DNA of 64,000 nucleotides from Bacillota bacterium (GTDB lineage Bacteria > Bacillota > UBA4882 > UBA8346): positions 434,001-498,000 of the forward strand of contig JAEYGI010000040.1 in assembly GCA_023402395.1 (NCBI GenBank), written 5' to 3'. This document shows positions 43,742 through 52,464 of this stretch, piece by piece. The notes below the pieces were generated by a model. That model worked only from the letters and a program-made list of their open reading frames with translations. It was not told the DNA's origin and did no database searches. Position 1 is the stretch's first letter; each line of letters opens with the position of its first letter. The translations under genes and the position numbers were made by a program.

Positions 43742-44763
43742 TTGTCATTACCGATTTATACAAAGAGGCCGGAGTGAATATCGACGCCGGAAACGAAGCG
43801 GTGCGGCGCATCAAGTCGCTGGTGCGCGGGACGTATAATGCGCAGGTTGTGGGCGATCTGGGCAGTTTCGGGGGATTGTTCGCTTTTCCGGCAGCTGACT
43901 TCCAGGATCCGATCCTGGTTTCCAGCACCGACGGCGTCGGCACTAAGCTGAAGGTGGCCTTTGCGCTGCAGAAGTACGATACGGTCGGAACCGATCTGGT
44001 CAACCATTGCGTGGATGATATTCTGGTTCAGGGCGCGAAACCGCTTTTTTTCCTCGATTATATCGGCGCCGGGACCGTCGATCCGGCGATGATTGAAGCG
44101 GTGGTCAGGGGACTCGCTCTGGGCTGCCGAGAGAATGGCTGCGTTCTGATTGGCGGCGAAACAGCCGAGATGCCGGGGATTTATTCGGCCGGCGAATTCG
44201 ATCTGGCCGGGACCATCGTTGGCGTGGTCGAACGGGAGCAATTGATTACCGGCGCGGCCATCCGGCCGGGCGATCGCGTCTTCGGGTTAGCGTCTTCGGG
44301 GCTCCATACCAACGGCTATTCACTGGCGCGGAAGATCTGCTTCGAGAAACTGGGATTGAAACCGGACGATCCCGTGGCGGGAGTAACCGGTTCCATCGGT
44401 TTGGAGTTGCTGACGCCGCACCGGTCTTACTTCAACCAGTTGTATCCCTTGGTTCATGCTAAGCTACTCAAAGGTCTGGCCCATATCACTGGCGGCGGGT
44501 TTATCGATAATATCCCCCGGATCTTGCCCGAGGGTTGCGCGGTCCGGATCCAGACAGGAAGCTGGCCGGTTCTTCCGATCTTCGAGTTTCTCCAAAAAGC
44601 GGGCGGCGTCTCCGACGACGAGGCTTACCGGGTATTCAACATGGGGATCGGCATGGTCGCGGTGGTTGCGCCTGAACAGGCCGAGCGGTTTAAAGCAGAG
44701 GTCCCGGAGAGCTATCTCATTGGCGAGATTGTTACGGGGGACCGGCGGGTAACCATCGTTTAA
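43738..44763 (+). CDS. purM: Phosphoribosylformylglycinamidine cyclo-ligase (AIR synthetase)
   Basis: Closes the imidazole ring to give AIR. Typical segments are DLYKEAGVNIDAG at the N-terminus, VSSTDGVGTKLK, the GGETAEMPG motif and HITGGGFIDNIPR. There is no ATG near the family start. GTG 43738 overlaps the purF stop (GTGA) but GGAGGA abuts it; ATT 43741 or ATT 43747 (8 nt after GGAGGAG) are rare-start alternatives. The product is about 341 aa. The frame extends far upstream inside purF, which is meaningless. Confidence 0.95.
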   Translation: MIVITDLYKEAGVNIDAGNEAVRRIKSLVRGTYNAQVVGDLGSFGGLFAFPAADFQDPILVSSTDGVGTKLKVAFALQKYDTVGTDLVNHCVDDILVQGAKPLFFLDYIGAGTVDPAMIEAVVRGLALGCRENGCVLIGGETAEMPGIYSAGEFDLAGTIVGVVEREQLITGAAIRPGDRVFGLASSGLHTNGYSLARKICFEKLGLKPDDPVAGVTGSIGLELLTPHRSYFNQLYPLVHAKLLKGLAHITGGGFIDNIPRILPEGCAVRIQTGSWPVLPIFEFLQKAGGVSDDEAYRVFNMGIGMVAVVAPEQAERFKAEVPESYLIGEIVTGDRRVTIV

Positions 44764-44772
44764 AAGCGTTGT

Positions 44773-44999
44773 GATAAACCCCGGCCTAGGAGCTTGTGCG
44801 CATAATCCTTTTTTCAGGATATAAAGCACAGCTAATATGTAGCTTACGGCACAACATACCATATTCGTAGCTGTTTCGAATACCCCACAGATTCCTAAGG
44901 CCGAGTTGTACACAAAAGCTCAGAGAAGCAGTGATAAAGTCGATATTGAGGTTTCGCAAGAACGGAGTGACTACAGTCTATCGCTAGACTTTATCACAA
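44773..44999. repeat. Structured non-coding insert between purM and purN
   Basis: A 270-bp gap in an otherwise tight operon. CGGCCTAGGA (44782-44791) pairs with TCCTAAGGCCG (44893-44903), and the perfect 11-bp repeat GTGATAAAGTC/GACTTTATCAC (44931-44941/44987-44997) forms a second domain, extended by AGAAGC/GCTTCT flanks. No coding potential is apparent. Looks like an inserted palindromic element tolerated in the transcript; its function is unknown. Confidence 0.65.
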
Positions 45000-45033
45000 G
45001 GCTTCTGAACTTTATTTAGATTTGGGAGGCGCA

Positions 45034-45654
45034 ATGAAACGGATCGGAGTGTTGGTTTCGGGAGGCGGGACCAATCTGCAATCGATCATCGATGCCGTGG
45101 AGCGGGGCTCGTTGAACGCCACGATCGCTCCGGTTATCAGTAATAAACCCGGAGTGTTCGCGTTGGAGCGGGCGGCCCGGCATGGGATCCCGGCCTTGGT
45201 TATCGACCACCGGGATTATTCCGACCGGATGGGCTTCACCCGGGCGGTCCGGGACAGCTTACTCGACTATGGAGTGGAGCTGGTTTGTTTGGCGGGGTTT
45301 TTGCGGATCCTGGACCCGATCTTTTTTGAAGCCTTTCCCAACCGGGTATTGAACATTCATCCGGCGTTGCTGCCGGCTTTCGGAGGCCAAGGCATGTACG
45401 GCCATCACGTTCACCAGGCGGTGTTGGCCTCGGGAGCCAAGTTCTCGGGAGCCACCGTTCATCTGGTCACTCCCGAGACCGATGTCGGACCGATTATTAT
45501 CCAGGATACGGTGGAAGTGGCCGACGACGATACTTCGGATTCGCTGGCCGCCAAGGTGCTCCAGGTCGAGCACAGGATTTATCCGGAAGCGATCCGCCGG
45601 GTTCTGGAGGAACGGATCGCGATTGACGGCTTGCGGGTCCGTTTGAAGCGGTAG
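45034..45654 (+). CDS. purN: Phosphoribosylglycinamide formyltransferase
   Basis: Formyl-THF-dependent GART, 206 aa. Signature features are VLVSGGGTNLQSIIDA, the catalytic Asn/His region VLNIHPALLPAFGG and the downstream Asp in VTPETDVGPII. ATG 45034 follows GGGAGGC; the frame's earlier TTG is not supported. Separated from purM by a structured insert and followed 39 bp later by a FabZ-like gene. Confidence 0.96.
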   Translation: MKRIGVLVSGGGTNLQSIIDAVERGSLNATIAPVISNKPGVFALERAARHGIPALVIDHRDYSDRMGFTRAVRDSLLDYGVELVCLAGFLRILDPIFFEAFPNRVLNIHPALLPAFGGQGMYGHHVHQAVLASGAKFSGATVHLVTPETDVGPIIIQDTVEVADDDTSDSLAAKVLQVEHRIYPEAIRRVLEERIAIDGLRVRLKR

Positions 45655-45693
45655 GCTTTGGGATGTAACGAAATTGAATCCGAGGTGAGATCG

Positions 45694-46116
45694 ATGTTGG
45701 ATCTAAATCAGATCAAAGAGTTTTTGCCTCATCGCTATCCGTTCCTGTTGGTGGACAGGATCGTTGAGGTTGAACCGGGACGGCGGGTAGTCGGGATCAA
45801 AAACATTACTGTTGATGATTTATACACCATGGAGAATTTCAACGTTTTCTCTGGCGCGCTTCAGATCGAAATCATGGCCCAAGTGGCGGGTTTCGCGGTT
45901 CGAGATCTGTTGGAGGATTCGGTTGAGGCACCTTTATACGCCAGTGTCGACCGAGCCCGGTTTCGCAAGACGGCTGTACCCGGAGATCAACTCCGGATTG
46001 AGGTTTGGGTCAAAAAGTTCAAGGGAAAGGTTGCGAAGTTTGACGCTGTGGCCTCTATTGATGGCGAAATTGCCAGTGAAGCCACGTTGACATGTTTTTT
46101 GGGCGGGAAATTTTAA
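45694..46116 (+). CDS. FabZ-like hotdog protein with an altered active-site loop
   Basis: 140-aa protein closely resembling 3-hydroxyacyl-ACP dehydratase at both ends (LPHRYPFLLVDRIVEVEPG; RARFRKTAVPGDQL), starting at ATG 45694 behind GAGGTGAG. In FabZ the central loop reads GHFPxxPVMPGVLxxEAxAQ, with the catalytic His and a helix Glu. Here it is shortened and reads MENFNVFSGALQIEIMAQ: the Glu is kept, but the His and the PVMPG turn are gone. It may be inactive as a dehydratase, a thioesterase-like variant or a regulator. Its place inside a purine operon is unexpected. Confidence 0.85.
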   Translation: MLDLNQIKEFLPHRYPFLLVDRIVEVEPGRRVVGIKNITVDDLYTMENFNVFSGALQIEIMAQVAGFAVRDLLEDSVEAPLYASVDRARFRKTAVPGDQLRIEVWVKKFKGKVAKFDAVASIDGEIASEATLTCFLGGKF

Positions 46117-46140
46117 TTGGTTAGTAAAGGAATAAAATCA

Positions 46141-47040
46141 ATGGAGGTTGGAGAATTGGCGTTGTCGCAAACCACGATCAAAAGCTTTCCCATGATCGGC
46201 CGGGGCAAGGTCCGGGATATTTACGACTTGAACCAACAATTGCTGATTGTAGCCACAGACCGGCTTTCAGCATTCGACGTGGTCTTTAACGAACCCATCC
46301 CCGATAAGGGACGGGTTCTGACCGGCCTGTCGGTCTACTGGTTCAATCAAACCGCGGCGCTGCTGCCGAACCATTTGATTTCGGCCGATATCGACGCAGT
46401 GCCCGGGTTGACCGGGGCGGAGCGGGATGTTCTGCGCGGCCGTTCGATGCTGGTCAAGAAGGGCCAGGTTATTCCGGTGGAGTGCGTGGTCCGGGGCTAT
46501 TTGGCGGGAAGCGGCTGGAAAGAATATCAGAGCTCGGGAACGGCGACCGGGATCCGGCTTCCAGCGGGATTACGGGAAAGCGATAAACTGCCCGAGCCAA
46601 TCTTTACGCCCACGACCAAGGAGAGCGCCGGTCATGATCGGCCGATCACCTTTGCGGAGTTGGCCGCTTTGGTTGGAAACGATCTGGCCCGCCAGTTACA
46701 AGACTATTCCCTGCGGCTGTATCAGGCGGGAGCCGCCCGGGCCGAGGCCAACGGGATTATCCTGGCTGACACCAAATTTGAATTTGCCTGGGTGGATGGG
46801 GTCTTGACCGTGGTTGATGAGATCTTTACTCCTGATTCCTCGCGGTTCTGGCCGATGGAACAGTACCGGCCGGGACAGTCGCAACCGAGCTTTGACAAAC
46901 AATATGTCCGGGATTATTTGGAGACCCTGGACTGGGACAAACAGCCCCCGGCTCCGCCCCTGCCCGATGAGGTGATCCGGAAAACCAGCGAAAAGTATCG
47001 CGAAGCCTATCGGAAGATTACTGGGGAACCACTGGACTGA
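46141..47040 (+). CDS. purC: Phosphoribosylaminoimidazole-succinocarboxamide synthase (SAICAR synthetase), long form
   Basis: ATP-dependent joining of CAIR and aspartate. At 299 aa it is the longer, Ade1-like version rather than the 240-aa Bacillus type. Visible are GRGKVRDIYDL, ATDRLSAFDVVF, PVECVVRGYLAGSGWKEY and the metal/ATP segment LADTKFEFAW...VDEIFTPDSSRFW. ATG 46141 has AAAGGA upstream; TTG 46156 after GGAGG is an alternative. It starts 24 bp after the FabZ-like gene. Confidence 0.95.
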   Translation: MEVGELALSQTTIKSFPMIGRGKVRDIYDLNQQLLIVATDRLSAFDVVFNEPIPDKGRVLTGLSVYWFNQTAALLPNHLISADIDAVPGLTGAERDVLRGRSMLVKKGQVIPVECVVRGYLAGSGWKEYQSSGTATGIRLPAGLRESDKLPEPIFTPTTKESAGHDRPITFAELAALVGNDLARQLQDYSLRLYQAGAARAEANGIILADTKFEFAWVDGVLTVVDEIFTPDSSRFWPMEQYRPGQSQPSFDKQYVRDYLETLDWDKQPPAPPLPDEVIRKTSEKYREAYRKITGEPLD

Positions 47041-47060
47041 ATGTTTAGGAGGAATGGCCA

Positions 47061-48326
47061 GTGAAGGTCATGGTTATCGGCAACGGCGGCCGGGAGCACG
47101 CGATCGCCTGGAAGCTGGCGCAAAGCCCGCTGGTTTCCCAAATATATTGCACGCCCGGGAATGGGGGAACGGCCCCGTTCGCCAAGAATGTCGCCTTGGA
47201 CTCGATCCCGGCCATGGCCGACTTCGCGGCCCAGCACCGGATTGAGCTGACGGTGGTCGGGCCCGACGCCTATTTGGCCGAGGGAACAGTCGACGTTTTT
47301 CAGAAAAAAGGGCTCAAAGTGTACGGACCGACGCAAGCTGCCGCCCGGCTGGAATCCAGCAAGGTCTTTGCCAAGCAGTTCATGAAGCGGCACGGGATTC
47401 CGACCGCCCGGTTTGAAAGCTTCGACGAGCCGGCGGCGGCCCGCCGCTATATTGAAGAGATCGGCGCGCCGGTCGTAGTCAAGGCCGACGGCCTGGCGGC
47501 CGGCAAAGGGGTCATCATCGCTCCGGACGTGGCAACCGCCGTCGCCGCGGTGGACCGGATCATGACTGACCGGATCTTTGGTGACTCCGGCGCGGCGGTG
47601 GTCATCGAAGAGTATCTGGAGGGCGAGGAAGCCTCGTTGCTGGCGTTTTGCGACGGGACCACCGCGGTTCCGATGATTCCGGCCCAGGATCATAAGTGCA
47701 TCGGCGAGGGCGATACCGGGCCGAATACCGGAGGCATGGGCACCTATGCCCCGACCGGCGCGTTCACCCCGGAAATGGCGGACCGGGTGAACCGGGAAAT
47801 TCTCAACCCGACCATGCGGGCGATGCGCGAAGAAGGAACGCCGTTCGTGGGCACCCTCTTTCTGGGCTTGATGCTCACCAAAACCGGGCCGAAAGTGATC
47901 GAATACAATGCCCGTTTCGGCGATCCCGAAACCCAGGTGGTCCTGCCGTTATTAAAGTCCGATCTGGCCCGGATCTTGCTGGCGGCCTGCGAGGGCCAGC
48001 TCGATTCCGAACCGGTCCAATGGGAAAACCACAAAAGCGCGGTTTGCGTGGTGGCCGCCTCCGGCGGCTATCCGGGGTCCTATCAAACCGGAAAACCCAT
48101 CGCCGGGCTGGACAGTGTGCGCGATTCACTGGTATTTCACGCCGGAACCAAACTGGGGGCGGACGGAACCGTTGTAACCGCCGGAGGCCGGGTTCTGAAC
48201 GTGGTTCATCTCGGCTCCGACATTCGCGACGCGGTGGCCGGAGCGTACCGGAGCCTGGAGCTGATCCGGTTCGACGGAATGTATTACCGGAAAGACATTG
48301 CCTGGCGGGAGTTGGCCCGCGGCTGA
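47061..48326 (+). CDS. purD: Phosphoribosylamine-glycine ligase (GAR synthetase)
   Basis: ATP-grasp ligase making GAR, 421 aa. Start GTG 47061 follows AGGAGG. Seen: VIGNGGREHAIAWKL, the ATP-grasp loop VVKADGLAAGKGV, the family motif NTGGMGTYAPTG and YNARFGDPE. Last gene of the operon, ending in a terminator. purH and the purSQL genes that usually complete such operons are absent from the window. Confidence 0.97.
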   Translation: MKVMVIGNGGREHAIAWKLAQSPLVSQIYCTPGNGGTAPFAKNVALDSIPAMADFAAQHRIELTVVGPDAYLAEGTVDVFQKKGLKVYGPTQAAARLESSKVFAKQFMKRHGIPTARFESFDEPAAARRYIEEIGAPVVVKADGLAAGKGVIIAPDVATAVAAVDRIMTDRIFGDSGAAVVIEEYLEGEEASLLAFCDGTTAVPMIPAQDHKCIGEGDTGPNTGGMGTYAPTGAFTPEMADRVNREILNPTMRAMREEGTPFVGTLFLGLMLTKTGPKVIEYNARFGDPETQVVLPLLKSDLARILLAACEGQLDSEPVQWENHKSAVCVVAASGGYPGSYQTGKPIAGLDSVRDSLVFHAGTKLGADGTVVTAGGRVLNVVHLGSDIRDAVAGAYRSLELIRFDGMYYRKDIAWRELARG

Positions 48327-48358
48327 TCAGGGCATGACGAATAGGTGAAATAATCGAG

Positions 48359-48384
48359 CGGGAAAGGGAGACCTTTCCCGTTTT
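48359..48384 (+). terminator. Terminator of the purine operon
   Basis: CGGGAAAGG (48359-48367) and CCTTTCCCG (48372-48380) form a perfect 9-bp stem with a GAGA-like 4-nt loop, followed by TTTTCATTT, 32 bp after the purD stop. Confidence 0.9.
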
Positions 48385-48465
48385 CATTTCGGTAGCCGGA
48401 GCAAGGAAACGCCAAGACGTTAATTTTTCCCGTCGGCTGACGGCTCCCTGGTTTTGGTGCTTATC

Positions 48466-48477
48466 TGTGGTATAATA
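48466..48477 (+). promoter_or_regulatory. Extended -10 promoter ahead of murI
   Basis: TGTGGTATAAT gives a perfect TATAAT (48472-48477) with the extended TGN motif just upstream; no good -35 is seen. It lies 58 bp before the murI ATG. Confidence 0.7.
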
Positions 48478-48534
48478 GAAAAGATCCACGCAATCAGAAC
48501 GCCGCTTCATTACACCCTTTACTCGGAGGAAAGA

Positions 48535-49347
48535 ATGCAGATCGGTTTTTTGGATTCGGGCATCGGCGGTTTGACGGTGCTCCGGGAAGCGCTGGACGCG
48601 CTTCCCAATGAGGATTACGCCTATTACGCCGATTCGCTGCACGCGCCTTACGGCACCAAGCCCAAGGACGAAGTGCGGGGCTATATCTTCGAAGCGGTGG
48701 AGTTCATGATCGGGCTGGGCATCAAGGCGCTGGTCATCGCCTGCAACACCGCGACCATCGTGGCCGTGAACGAGCTTCGGGCCAAATACGCGTTTCCGAT
48801 TATCGGCATGGAACCGGCGGTCAAACCAGCGGTGGAGCAGAGTCTGAATCAACACAAACGGGTGCTGGTCACCGCCACTCCGCTGGCGCTGGCCGAAGAG
48901 AAGTTCCGGAGTCTGGTGGCTCGGGTGGACAATGAGCATATCGTCGACCTGCTCCCCCTGCCGGAGTTGGTCGAATACGCCCAGAGCTTTATATTCGACG
49001 AAGCGCTGATCCGCCCCTATCTGGAGCGAAAGCTGGCGGCTTACGATCTCAGCCAGTACGGCACCTTGGTCTTGGGCTGTACCCATTTTCCGCATTACCG
49101 GGAGACGTTCCGAAAGATCCTTCCTCCGGGGATGACGATCATTGACGGGGGCGCCGGCACGGTCCGGCGGCTGCAGACCGTGTTGGCCGAGCGCGGCTTG
49201 CTGGCGACCGGTACCGGCCGGGGCACAATCACCTTTTATATATCGGGCCGGCGCGAAACCGACCCTGAACAATTGGTTAAATATTGGAGATTATTGGGAG
49301 AGAGTAGAGTGCCATGGAACGATTTGTCACTCAATACGGGGCGATAG
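48535..49347 (+). CDS. murI: Glutamate racemase
   Basis: Supplies D-glutamate for peptidoglycan. 270 aa with both catalytic-cysteine segments, VIACNTAT (near residue 75) and LVLGCTHFPHY (near 185), and the N-terminal GFLDSGIGGLTVL. ATG 48535 follows CGGAGGAAAG. The 3' end overlaps the next gene by 34 bp. Confidence 0.96.
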   Translation: MQIGFLDSGIGGLTVLREALDALPNEDYAYYADSLHAPYGTKPKDEVRGYIFEAVEFMIGLGIKALVIACNTATIVAVNELRAKYAFPIIGMEPAVKPAVEQSLNQHKRVLVTATPLALAEEKFRSLVARVDNEHIVDLLPLPELVEYAQSFIFDEALIRPYLERKLAAYDLSQYGTLVLGCTHFPHYRETFRKILPPGMTIIDGGAGTVRRLQTVLAERGLLATGTGRGTITFYISGRRETDPEQLVKYWRLLGESRVPWNDLSLNTGR

Positions 49348-50267
49348 AGGGAGTCGCCGCAGCGGAGTTTTATCCGGACGGAAGCGTCCGGGAGTGCATC
49401 CTAAACCGGCCCAACCGGCTGAAGACCGAATACGGCGATTTGGTCCCTCAGCACCAAGAGGACGGTGTCCGGCGGAAATACGCCAAATCGCTGTCCTTCC
49501 ACGCCAACGGCAATTTAAAGAGCATTTCCTTGCAGGAGCAGACCCTCATTCCGACCGCACTCGGGGTGATCCCGGCCGAACTGATCACCTTTTATCCCGG
49601 AGGAGCGCTGCACCGGGTGTTTCCCTTAAACGGCAAGCTGTCGGGATACTGGACCGAGGCCAATGAATACCAATTGGCCCCGGTGCTGGAGCTTGACCTC
49701 CCTTGCGGCAATTTCCGGAAGAAGATCATCGGCATCCGTTTTTATGAGAACGGCGGCGTGAAAAGCATCACGCTCTGGCCCGGAGATAATGTCAGTCTCC
49801 GCACGCCGGTGGGGGACGCCGAGGTCAGAATCGGTTTCGCGCTTTACCCCGACGGCACGATGGAGAGCTTTGAACCATTCCGGCCGCTGTTGGTAAATAC
49901 CGCAATCGGAGCAATTAATGCCTATCATCCGGGCGCCGTTGGCATCCACAGCGATAATGGATCATTGCGGTTTGATCCCATGGGCAAGGTATGTTCCCTA
50001 ATCACCGCCACGGACCGGATCACCGTGACCGGCGGAGACGAAAGGCAATTCGTTTATCAGCCGGGAGCGAAAGCCAGCCCGCTTCATGAGGAACGGATTG
50101 AGATCGTCCCATTGCAGATTGATTTTGGCGGAGGGAATGTCAGGTTCAATCAAAACCCGGACCATGAGTATCGTATGGACCAGTATAGTTTCAGGGTTGA
50201 AAACCGCTCCTTGACGGACCAAAGCGCCGGCGCGGAATGTCCGGGCTGTGACGCCGGCGCGGAATGA
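49314..50267 (+). CDS. Uncharacterised MORN-like repeat protein
   Basis: 317-aa cytoplasmic protein (no signal peptide) built of repeated strand units such as AEFYPDGSVREC, LSFHANGNLKSISL, ITFYPGGALHRVFPL, IRFYENGGVKSITL and ALYPDGTMESFEP, the spacing of MORN-type repeats. The segment NGKLSGYWTEANEY is distinctive. The tail ends GAECPGCDAGAE with a CxxC pair. I recognise it as a family found in anaerobic Bacillota, but I know of no assigned function. It starts inside murI and ends at a terminator; the next genes are in the molybdenum region on the other strand. Confidence 0.8.
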   Translation: MERFVTQYGAIEGVAAAEFYPDGSVRECILNRPNRLKTEYGDLVPQHQEDGVRRKYAKSLSFHANGNLKSISLQEQTLIPTALGVIPAELITFYPGGALHRVFPLNGKLSGYWTEANEYQLAPVLELDLPCGNFRKKIIGIRFYENGGVKSITLWPGDNVSLRTPVGDAEVRIGFALYPDGTMESFEPFRPLLVNTAIGAINAYHPGAVGIHSDNGSLRFDPMGKVCSLITATDRITVTGGDERQFVYQPGAKASPLHEERIEIVPLQIDFGGGNVRFNQNPDHEYRMDQYSFRVENRSLTDQSAGAECPGCDAGAE

Positions 50268-50293
50268 CTCAAAACACCCGAAAACGGACGTGA

Positions 50294-50340
50294 AAAACGC
50301 CCTTTTCAGCGAAGACTGCTGAAAGAGGCGTTTATTTTTT
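50294..50340 (+). terminator. Terminator after the MORN-like gene
   Basis: AAACGCC...TTTCAGC pairs with GCTGAAA...GGCGTTT over 14 or more positions with a small internal mismatch, followed by ATTTTTT. The 50.4-kb array begins 40 bp later. Confidence 0.88.
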
Positions 50341-50380
50341 ATTTCTGGGAGGAAAGAGAACTTACTTTCCCGTGTGCATG

Positions 50381-50674
50381 TTGCCAATGTTACAAAGCAA
50401 TCAGGCAATTTCCAATTGAAGGGTGACAATGTTCCAATGTCAGTTGCCAATGGTGGATTGTCATCTTTCCCAGGTCGATTGCTACTTGGCATTGGCGGAT
50501 TGCCACTTGTCAATTCCCAATTGATGGATCGCACTACAGCATTGGCAACTGCCAATATGGAAATGGATCTTTGCAATGTTGAATGATTTCTTGGTGATGG
50601 GAAAGATTCATTCGTCGCTGGGCAAATGCCGGTTGAAAACGGCCGGTTGCCGGAACGGGATTGGACGGAGCGAT
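50381..50674. repeat. 21-bp-period array, locus 3 (14 units)
   Basis: Fourteen 21-bp units fit from 50381 to 50674; those up to about 50590 are clearest, with recurring TTGCCAATG, GGATTGTCA and GGCAATT elements at fixed offsets and dyads such as GGCAATTTCCAATTG. Later units are degenerate. A 70-codon frame (50374-50586) stays open owing to the period and has no gene features. Nothing else is seen in the spacer between 50341 and 50710. Confidence 0.65.
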
Positions 50675-50710
50675 CGTTAGGCCGGGAGCATCCGTTATTT
50701 TCACCCGGAT

Positions 50711-51742
50711 TCAATCGCTATTGAAGAAGCGGTTCAGATCGGTTTCAATGCTTAAACCGTCCCGGAGTTGGTTACGCAACTCCATCAGCTTCCGGTCGAT
50801 CCGTTCCAGAATCGCCAGATTGGCCCGCTCCGCCGGAGTGGTCTCCAGAATGCGGTAAACGCCGCCGTTCCGGATCGTAATCCGCCGCTGGCCCAGCAAG
50901 GCCAGGATCGGATCGTGAGTGGAGATCAGAATAATTTTCTCCTTGCGCACCAGGAGTTCCAAGGCTTTTTTCCGGTCCACCCCGGCATTTTCAATCTCGT
51001 CGATCAGCACGATGGGGGAGGCGCTGAGCAAGGCGGTATCGGCGATCATCAACGCCCGCGACTGGCCGCCGCTGAGTTGAGTGACCGACGTATCGCCGCC
51101 AAACCGCTCTCCGGCCAGATCATTGGCGCAGCCGATCACGGCCGCCACCATGTCGCCAGGGTTGGGGATCATTCGGCTTTCGGCGTGCATGGCGACGAAC
51201 TCGGCAACGGTCAGGTCCATCACGAAGTTCATATTCTGGGACAATTCCGCCACCAGCTTGCGCTCCAGCGCAAAACGGCAGGGGTTTTCCGGCGGTTTGC
51301 CGTTGATCAGGATCCGTCGCCCGGTGGGGGTGTCGGCCTGGGCCAGACATTCAATATCCCCAAGCAAACGGCTTTTTCCCGATCCGGTCGGCCCCACGAT
51401 GCAGACGATATCTCCGGGCCGGAGCGTCAGTGAGAAGGCTTCGGGTCCGCCCAGTTTGTCATGGCCGCCGAGAATGGTGAGGGATTCGACGGTCCGGTCG
51501 CTTTCGGCCTTCAACGCTTCCATCCTGGCCGTGAACTCCAGGAACAATGCTACGATCTGGTCGCGGGTCAAGCTGTGATCCTCAATGAAATCCAGCGGCA
51601 GCCCGTCGACTATTTCCCGCAGCGTCTGGTGGCCCTGAGCCGTCAGATCCTTCAGGCCCAGCGAGCTGAAGAAATCGGCGGTATACGCGTGGCCGGCCAA
51701 CAACTCCCGGATGGGGATGTCGATCAATCCGTTCCGGATCAT
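50711..51742 (-). CDS. Soluble ABC-type ATPase with N-terminal DUF1858-like helical domain (Mo-locus trio)
   Basis: 343-aa ATPase. The N-terminal segment IDIPIRELLAGHAYTADFFSSL resembles the DUF1858 helical module and matches the start of the binding protein two genes upstream. The ABC domain has Walker A GPTGSGKS, signature LSGGQSRAL, Walker B PIVLIDEIEN and the ISTHD H-loop. No transmembrane segment and no permease gene is nearby. ATG 51742 overlaps the GTPase stop (ATGA) and follows GGGAGATA. The Asp-Glu-Ile-Glu Walker B and lack of permease suggest a non-transport ABC protein. Function unknown; the molybdenum context is inferred from neighbours. Confidence 0.82.
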   Translation of the reverse strand: MIRNGLIDIPIRELLAGHAYTADFFSSLGLKDLTAQGHQTLREIVDGLPLDFIEDHSLTRDQIVALFLEFTARMEALKAESDRTVESLTILGGHDKLGGPEAFSLTLRPGDIVCIVGPTGSGKSRLLGDIECLAQADTPTGRRILINGKPPENPCRFALERKLVAELSQNMNFVMDLTVAEFVAMHAESRMIPNPGDMVAAVIGCANDLAGERFGGDTSVTQLSGGQSRALMIADTALLSASPIVLIDEIENAGVDRKKALELLVRKEKIILISTHDPILALLGQRRITIRNGGVYRILETTPAERANLAILERIDRKLMELRNQLRDGLSIETDLNRFFNSD

Positions 51743-52434
51743 AGCGTATCTCCCAGGTCGATTTTTTTGATGTTGCCGCGCTGATGATCCTGGCCGATGG
51801 CGGTCTCCCCGACGCAATAGGGGCAGATGGCCGCGGGCATCGAGAACCGGAGCCGCGACCGCTCCAAGGTGACAATGGGCGCGGCGGCGGCGAGTTTAAT
51901 GCTCAGTTCCCGGGCGCCCTGCCCGGTGATGCCGTTGAACGCGATCACGTCGGCCCTGGGATTGGCCTGCCGGACCTTAAAGGCAAATACTTCCCGTTCG
52001 GCCTGGGAAACGATATCGCCTTTGGTAATGACGGCGATATCGGCCAGTTTCAACATCGGCCCGATCTTTTTGGGCGTATGGGTGCCGGAGAGGTTATCGA
52101 CCACGCAGACGCCCAAAACCCCCTTGATATGCGGGGCGCAGCGGTTGCACAAACCGGCGCTTTCGCTGATCAGGAGATCCAACCCGTTCCGGATTCCCCA
52201 CTGGACGCAATCGTCGATGTTGATCACATAATAATGGTCCGGGCACAGATTGCCGGAGATGCCGACTTGTACCGGAAATCCCATCTTTTGATAGATGAGA
52301 TCGTCAGAAGTGGAAAGGCAGTCGAATTTGACGATTCCAACCTTTACGCCGGACTCTTTCAGATAACTGGCGGTTTTGATGATTACCGCGGTTTTGCCTG
52401 ACGAGGGCGGACCCGCTACCGTTACCAGTCTCAT
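51739..52434 (-). CDS. HypB/UreG-like P-loop GTPase with cysteine motifs (Mo-locus trio)
   Basis: 231-aa SIMIBI-class NTPase. Walker A is GPPSSGKT at the N-terminus; LLISESAGLCNRCAPH resembles the HypB/UreG metal-site region with a CxxC, TKGD stands for the guanine-specificity NKxD motif, and a C-terminal CPYCVGETAIGQ adds a second CxxC. Proteins of this class load metals or cofactors into enzymes. It lies between the ABC ATPase (4-bp overlap) and the binding-protein gene (30-bp gap). A metallocofactor chaperone role is plausible but unproven. Confidence 0.82.
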   Translation of the reverse strand: MRLVTVAGPPSSGKTAVIIKTASYLKESGVKVGIVKFDCLSTSDDLIYQKMGFPVQVGISGNLCPDHYYVINIDDCVQWGIRNGLDLLISESAGLCNRCAPHIKGVLGVCVVDNLSGTHTPKKIGPMLKLADIAVITKGDIVSQAEREVFAFKVRQANPRADVIAFNGITGQGARELSIKLAAAAPIVTLERSRLRFSMPAAICPYCVGETAIGQDHQRGNIKKIDLGDTL

Positions 52435-52464
52435 CCCGTCACCCGCTTTCTACATATCGCGCCG

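Noticed and set aside
47875..49272. 465-aa minus-strand frame across the purD end and murI
   Set aside because: It spans two well-supported genes and their terminator, is Arg/Pro/Gly-rich and resembles no family.
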